The translations under genes were made by a program, and so were the position numbers. A stretch of 9,956 nt of DNA from Desulfobacteraceae bacterium (GTDB lineage Bacteria > Desulfobacterota > DSM-4660 > Desulfatiglandales > Desulfatiglandaceae): the NCBI GenBank assembly GCA_011048855.1, contig DSCZ01000004.1:1-9956 (forward strand). The letters are read 5' to 3'. The notes beneath the pieces are model-generated. The model was given only the letters and a program-made list of their open reading frames with translations. It was not told where the DNA came from and ran no database searches. This document shows, in pieces, positions 6,350 to 9,956 of this stretch (position 1 is its first letter; every line of letters begins with the position of its first letter).

Positions 6350-6865
6350 GTAAAGAAAGCAGACGAAGTCAGAATCAACGGACAAATTCTGGCGAGGATG
6401 GTCAGGTTGATTTCCGCTGACGGAGAACAGTTGGGTATTCAGGGAATTCAGGATGCGTTGAACGCAGCCCAGGAGGCCGGCCTGGATCTCGTGGAAGTAG
6501 CTCCCAATTCAGAACCTCCCGTTTGCCGGATCATGGATTACGGGAAGTTCAAATACGAAACCAGCAAAAAGGGTAAGGAAGCCAAGAAGAAAAGCCGATC
6601 CTCCCAGCTCAAGGAGATAAAGCTGAGGCCGAATACCGAGGAGCACGACCTGGGGTTTAAAATAAAGAATCTCAGGAAATTTCTGGAAAAGAAGGATCGT
6701 GTGAAAGTCACCGTTTTTTTTCGGGGCCGTGAGATGAGCTTTATCCATGTCGGAGTCGATCTGTTGAACAGGGTCGCAGAAGCCGTTTCGGATGTGGGAA
6801 CAGTCGACCAGGTTCCCACACGGGAAGCACGTAACAAGGTGACTATGGTTATCTTTCCCAAGTAA
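6347..6865 (+). CDS. infC: Translation initiation factor IF-3 (ATA start)
   Basis: IF3 binds the 30S subunit, keeps it apart from 50S and checks the start codon-initiator tRNA pairing. From the ATA the product is 172 residues, in the normal 170-180 range. The N-domain (about 1-75) carries DEVRINGQIL, LISADGEQLGI, LDLVEVAPNSEPPVCRIMDYGKF; a lysine-rich linker helix (KKGKEAKKKSRS) leads to the C-domain (about 85-172) with KEIKLRPNTEEHDL, FRGREMS and the basic EARNKVTMVIFPK end. The ATG at 6398 would remove the first 17 residues, including the conserved RIN motif, so it is rejected as a start. The strong SD overlapping the thrS stop, with a rare start codon, points to autoregulation by IF3 as in E. 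coli. Confidence 0.96.
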   Translation: MVKKADEVRINGQILARMVRLISADGEQLGIQGIQDALNAAQEAGLDLVEVAPNSEPPVCRIMDYGKFKYETSKKGKEAKKKSRSSQLKEIKLRPNTEEHDLGFKIKNLRKFLEKKDRVKVTVFFRGREMSFIHVGVDLLNRVAEAVSDVGTVDQVPTREARNKVTMVIFPK

Positions 6866-6877
6866 TCAAGACATGTC

Positions 6878-6962
6878 TCAAGCCTTTTTCAATTTACTTC
6901 TCCGGCAGGAAACGGCTTGATTTATGCCGGCCTGCGGGAATGCACAGGCTTACGTTTTTTTT
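6878..6962 (+). promoter_or_regulatory. Structured rpmI-rplT leader with possible pseudoknot and terminator-like hairpin
   Basis: In the 120-base gap between infC and rpmI, TCAAGCC (6878-6884) is complementary to GGCTTGA (6914-6920) and CCGGCA (6902-6907) to TGCCGG (6925-6930). The two stems interleave, so together they would form an H-type pseudoknot. Just downstream GCCTG (6930-6934) pairs with CAGGC (6945-6949), followed after TTACG by eight T (6955-6962), a terminator-like arrangement with a short stem. In E. coli, L20 represses rpmI-rplT through an mRNA pseudoknot and a hairpin; similar control here is inference from position and pairing pattern. Confidence 0.45.
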
Positions 6963-6985
6963 GACGATAAATAATGGAGGATGTT

Positions 6986-7183
6986 ATGCCTAAATTAAAG
7001 ACCAATCGAGGGGCCGCAAAGAGATTTAAGGTAACAGGTAAGGGAAAGGTTGTAAGGAACAAGGCTTATTCCAGTCATATCCTGACGTCCAAAACAACCA
7101 AAAGAAAAAGGCGGCTCAGGAAATCGACACTTGTTCATTCAACTAATATCGGTCATGTGCGAAGGCTGACACCGTATCTATAA
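6986..7183 (+). CDS. rpmI: 50S ribosomal protein L35
   Basis: L35 is a small, very basic protein of the large ribosomal subunit. The 65 residues match the family length and pattern: [20 protein letters not shown] at the N-terminus, [23 protein letters not shown] in the middle and the HVRRLTPYL end. An ATG 12 bases upstream is in frame, but GGAGG at 6976-6980 sits 5 bases before the ATG at 6986, which gives the conserved start MPKLKT. It follows infC after a structured leader and precedes rplT, the invariant L35-L20 pair. Confidence 0.97.
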   Translation: MPKLKTNRGAAKRFKVTGKGKVVRNKAYSSHILTSKTTKRKRRLRKSTLVHSTNIGHVRRLTPYL

Positions 7184-7190
7184 AAAAATT

Positions 7191-7231
7191 ACGGCATCTG
7201 ACATGCCGTCACCGGTTTTTTTTGGACGGTG
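7191..7231 (+). promoter_or_regulatory. Mutually exclusive hairpins and T-run between rpmI and rplT
   Basis: ACGGCAT (7191-7197) and ATGCCGT (7203-7209) form a perfect 7-bp stem with a 5-base loop; eight T follow at 7216-7223, six bases after the stem. Alternatively 7205-7210 (GCCGTC) can pair with GACGGT (7225-7230, one G-U), which breaks the first stem and puts the T-run in a loop. The offset T-run makes efficient termination doubtful; it could be a partial terminator, an mRNA processing site or a regulatory switch ahead of rplT. Confidence 0.4.
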
Positions 7232-7262
7232 CATAAAACCACATACAAGTGAGGAAAAGATA

Positions 7263-7607
7263 ATGCCTAGAGTTAAACGAGGTTTTAAAGCCAGGCGGCG
7301 CAGGAACAAGGTGTTAAAGGCCGCGAAAGGATTCAGGGGTGGACCCGGCAAGCAGTTCAAGGCCGCAAAAATTGCGGTTGCAAGAGCGGGAAACTACGCT
7401 TATCGAGACCGTAAAGTGAGGAAAAGGGAGTTCAGAAGCCTCTGGATTATGCGGATCAACGCTGCGGCTAGAGAGCATGGAATGTCCTACAGCAGGCTCA
7501 TGGGAGGATTGAACGCTGCAGGCGTTACGGTGGACAGGAAAATGCTTGCTGAACTGGCGGTGAGAGAGCCGCAGGCATTTTCCCGGGTCGTTGAGATGGC
7601 TCAATAA
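7263..7607 (+). CDS. rplT: 50S ribosomal protein L20
   Basis: L20 binds 23S rRNA early in large-subunit assembly and in several bacteria represses its own operon. The 114 residues begin with the family start [18 protein letters not shown], a long basic N-terminal helix, and continue with [50 protein letters not shown] and the globular C-terminal part ending [18 protein letters not shown]. The frame is open 20 codons further upstream, but GAGG lies 8 bases before the ATG at 7263 and the homologous start is there. It lies 79 bases after rpmI; pheS follows 26 bases later, with no leader peptide or terminator between. Confidence 0.97.
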   Translation: MPRVKRGFKARRRRNKVLKAAKGFRGGPGKQFKAAKIAVARAGNYAYRDRKVRKREFRSLWIMRINAAAREHGMSYSRLMGGLNAAGVTVDRKMLAELAVREPQAFSRVVEMAQ

Positions 7608-7633
7608 AGGGCGGCCGGCTGTCGGGCTGTAAT

Positions 7634-8644
7634 ATGAAAAAAAAACTTATAGAACTGGAAAATAGGGCGGCAGAGGCCCTTGATACCATTCGGGACTCCG
7701 CGTCACTTGAAGAATTCAGGATAGCTTATCTCGGCAAGAAGGGTGAGTTTACCGCTGTGATGCGCATGCTCGGAACCGTCGATCCGGCCGAGCGGCCGGC
7801 GTTGGGTAAGCTGGCCAATAAAGTCAAAGGTAGGATTGCTGCCCGTTTCGACGAGGTCAAAAGCAAACTGGCCGAACGTGAAGCCATCCGAAAAAAACCC
7901 GTGGTTGACGTGACGCTGCCAGGGCGGAGACCGTTGCGAGGGCACCTCCATCCGTTGACGCAGGTGCTTTCCGACATATGCCGGATTTTCGAAGGAATGG
8001 GCTTCAGCGTGGTCACCGGGCCTAATGTTGAACTTGATTATTATAATTTCGAAGCGCTCAACCTGCCAAAGGACCATCCGGCCAGGGATATGCAGGATAC
8101 CTTCTATATATCCGACGACGTGGTGCTCCGAACCCATACCTCCCCGATACAGATAAGAGTGATGGAAAAACAGAGCCCGCCCGTGGCTGTCATTGCACCC
8201 GGAAAGGTTTACCGTCGTGACTCAGATGTATCCCACACGCCTATGTTTCACCAGGTGGAAGGACTGCTTGTGGACCGAGACGTGACAATGGGCGATCTCA
8301 AAGGCACTCTCACCGGTTTTGTCCATCAAATGTTCGGAGTCAATACCGAGCTGCGTTTCAGGCCCAGCTTTTTCCCGTTCACCGAACCAAGTGCTGAAGT
8401 GGACATACGTTGTGTTATATGCGGCGGCGGGGGATGCAGGACGTGCGGAGGCACAGGCTGGCTGGAGATACTCGGTTCCGGAATGGTTGATCCTGCGGTT
8501 TTCGACTTTGTTGATTACGATCCTGAAAAATATTCCGGTTTTGCTTTCGGGATGGGAGTCGAACGCATCGCCATGCTGAAATACCGGATAGACGATATAC
8601 AGCTTTTTTTTAAAAACGAGTCCAGATTCCTGCGACAGTTCTAA
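7634..8644 (+). CDS. pheS: Phenylalanyl-tRNA synthetase alpha subunit
   Basis: This is the catalytic subunit of the alpha2-beta2 enzyme that activates Phe and attaches it to tRNA-Phe. At 336 residues it is of normal length. An N-terminal coiled coil (about 1-90) contacts tRNA. The class II core follows with GHLHPL near motif 1 (103-108), RTHTSPIQIRVM (166-177), motif 2 (YRRDSDVSHTPMFHQVEG, 193-210), FPFTEPSAEV (248-257), and motif 3 (GFAFGMGVERIAML, 302-315) with the Phe-pocket Ala304. A four-cysteine insert (C260, C263, C268, C271, in CVICGGGGCRTCGGTGW) is the zinc-type loop seen in many bacterial PheS. The Shine-Dalgarno is weak (GGG 8 bases before ATG), and the start codon is followed by nine A. 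Closely spaced with rplT and pheT, so co-transcribed. Confidence 0.97.
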   Translation: MKKKLIELENRAAEALDTIRDSASLEEFRIAYLGKKGEFTAVMRMLGTVDPAERPALGKLANKVKGRIAARFDEVKSKLAEREAIRKKPVVDVTLPGRRPLRGHLHPLTQVLSDICRIFEGMGFSVVTGPNVELDYYNFEALNLPKDHPARDMQDTFYISDDVVLRTHTSPIQIRVMEKQSPPVAVIAPGKVYRRDSDVSHTPMFHQVEGLLVDRDVTMGDLKGTLTGFVHQMFGVNTELRFRPSFFPFTEPSAEVDIRCVICGGGGCRTCGGTGWLEILGSGMVDPAVFDFVDYDPEKYSGFAFGMGVERIAMLKYRIDDIQLFFKNESRFLRQF

Positions 8645-8694
8645 CCAGAGCCGCATTTTGATGTGGGACATAAAAATATTTTCGGGCTTTGCTG

Positions 8695-9956
8695 ATGAAA
8701 GTCAACTATAACTGGCTGAAGGATTTTGTGGATATCCGGATGGATCCGGAGCAACTTGGCGAACTGCTTACGATGGCGGGCCTTGAAGTGGATTCGATAG
8801 AACCGATCGGCGAATCGCTCGGCCGGATCGTGGCCGCCCGTATAATGAGAGTCAGGCCTCATCCCGGGGCTGACCGTCTCAAACTTTGTGACGCCGACAC
8901 AGGCGAAGAGACGTTCCAGGTGGTTTGCGGTGCGCCGAACCTTGAAGAGGGCCGTCTCGCTCCGTTTGCAGGCCCCGGCGTGCTTCTTCCGGGCGGCATG
9001 GAGATTCGTGAGTCCAGGATCAGGGGGGAGAGATCCTGCGGCATGCTGCTTGCCGAAGATGAGCTGGGGTTGACAAGCGACCATGAAGGGTTGATGATTC
9101 TTGATGATGATGTGGCTCCTGGAACCCCCCTTGACTCAATACTGCCGTTTCCGGACTGGGTTTTCGAAGTATCTGTAACTCCAAACCGTCCGGACTGGAC
9201 TTCGGTTGTCGGAATAGCCAGGGAGATAGCAGCGGTTACCGGTTCAGAACTGCGAATTCCCGACTTTGATCTTGAAGGAACCGGACCGCCTATATCCTCG
9301 CTGGTGGAGGTTGACATTGACGACCCAGAAGGCTGCCCCAGGTATTGTGCCGGTATGGTGCAGGGAATCAAGCTGGGACCAAGCCCATTCTGGTTGAGAT
9401 ACAGGCTTCATGCCTGCGGTATAAGAGCTATAAACAATGTCGTGGATGCGACGAATTACGTGCTCCTTGAAACCGGCCAACCTCTCCATGCTTTCGACTA
9501 TAAGCGAGTTTCCGGAAGCCGCATAATCGTGCGCCGGGCCGAGGAGGGTGAGCGATTTACGACACTGGACGGTGAAACGAGGGCGCTCACCGGTGAAACA
9601 CTCATGATCTGCGACGGTGCACGCCCGGTTGCGGTCGCGGGAATAATGGGGGGGCTCAATTCGGAAATTTTTGCAGGTACGAGTGATGTACTTCTGGAGA
9701 GCGCATATTTTGACCCGGTGACGATAAGGCGGGGGTCGAGACTTCTCGGACTTTCCACCGAGGCTTCCTACAGGTTCGAACGTGGCGTGGATCCGCAGGG
9801 CACGCCGGTCTCTCTCAAGAGGTGCCTCTCCTTGATCGTTTCACTTGCAGGAGGGAAGGTGGCCAGAGGTTTCATAGATGCCTGTCAAGGTTCTTTCGAC
9901 AGACCGAGGATCGAATTACGCGTTGGGCGGACAAACCGGATACTCGGGACGAATAT
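8695..9956 (+). CDS. pheT: Phenylalanyl-tRNA synthetase beta subunit, 3' end beyond window
   Basis: This is the tRNA-binding and editing subunit that pairs with PheS. The frame is open from the ATG at 8695 to the window end: 420 residues of about 800. MKVNYNWLKDFVDI is the typical start. The EMAP-type OB fold (about 40-150) shows HPGADRLKLCDADTG (56-70) and VVCGAPNLEEG. VTPNRPDWTSVVGIAREIA (161-179) follows, then the B3/B4 editing module with INNVVDATNY (246-255), GQPLHAFD (261-268, H265), VAVAGIMGG (312-320), LLESAYFDP (333-341, E335) and STEASYRFERG (354-364). The residues known for hydrolysing Tyr-tRNA-Phe are thus intact. The gap to the pheS stop is 50 bases, with only a weak SD (GGG 8 bases before ATG) and no intrinsic terminator. 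Translation may depend partly on coupling with pheS. The C-terminal domains lie outside the window. Confidence 0.96.
   Translation, partial: MKVNYNWLKDFVDIRMDPEQLGELLTMAGLEVDSIEPIGESLGRIVAARIMRVRPHPGADRLKLCDADTGEETFQVVCGAPNLEEGRLAPFAGPGVLLPGGMEIRESRIRGERSCGMLLAEDELGLTSDHEGLMILDDDVAPGTPLDSILPFPDWVFEVSVTPNRPDWTSVVGIAREIAAVTGSELRIPDFDLEGTGPPISSLVEVDIDDPEGCPRYCAGMVQGIKLGPSPFWLRYRLHACGIRAINNVVDATNYVLLETGQPLHAFDYKRVSGSRIIVRRAEEGERFTTLDGETRALTGETLMICDGARPVAVAGIMGGLNSEIFAGTSDVLLESAYFDPVTIRRGSRLLGLSTEASYRFERGVDPQGTPVSLKRCLSLIVSLAGGKVARGFIDACQGSFDRPRIELRVGRTNRILGTN

Noticed and set aside
1..9956. CRISPR arrays, insertion sequences, tRNA or rRNA genes, prophage or defence genes
   Set aside because: No direct-repeat arrays, transposase-like frames, RNA gene signatures or accessory gene clusters are visible; all recognised genes are core functions in intact frames.

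Overview
The window holds twelve protein genes in two oppositely oriented blocks plus one gene cut by the left edge, and looks like ordinary chromosomal core DNA. Gene content and protein style (a TatA with an all-isoleucine-type membrane helix, a proteobacterial-type oligoribonuclease, succinyl-CoA ligase genes, and a thrS-infC-rpmI-rplT-pheS-pheT order) suggest a Gram-negative bacterium, most plausibly a deltaproteobacterium (Desulfobacterota, sulfate-reducing or syntrophic type). This is inference from family resemblance; no rRNA or other decisive marker is present.

Left part (1-1180): the 3' part of ssb reads rightward into the edge of tatA, which reads leftward; the two stop 7 bases apart. 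Upstream of tatA on the minus strand lies a 129-residue cysteine-rich protein that I do not recognise, with its own sigma70-like promoter (TTGACT-N17-TAGCAT).

Middle left (1181-3833): orn, sucC and sucD lie on the minus strand with gaps of 15-17 bases and Shine-Dalgarno sequences in the gaps, so they are probably one operon pairing RNA end-degradation with the substrate-level phosphorylation step of the TCA cycle. orn appears to start at TTG.

Divergent spacer (3834-4431): about 600 bases without a convincing gene. It holds a candidate orn promoter, several inverted repeats, what may be a decayed intergenic repeat, and the thrS leader. The leader has two small hairpins with 7-base loops and then an intrinsic-terminator-like hairpin with a U tract that ends only 17 bases before the thrS start codon.

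Right part (4432-9956): thrS-infC-rpmI-rplT-pheS-pheT on the plus strand, the classical translation operon (threonyl-tRNA synthetase, IF3, L35, L20, phenylalanyl-tRNA synthetase). pheT runs off the right edge. infC begins with the non-canonical codon ATA behind a perfect Shine-Dalgarno, matching the rare start codons used for IF3 autoregulation. The spacers before thrS, before rpmI and before rplT each contain a hairpin plus T-run, and the last two also contain alternative or pseudoknot-forming pairings. The most interesting content of the window is therefore RNA-level control of this operon rather than a new protein system.
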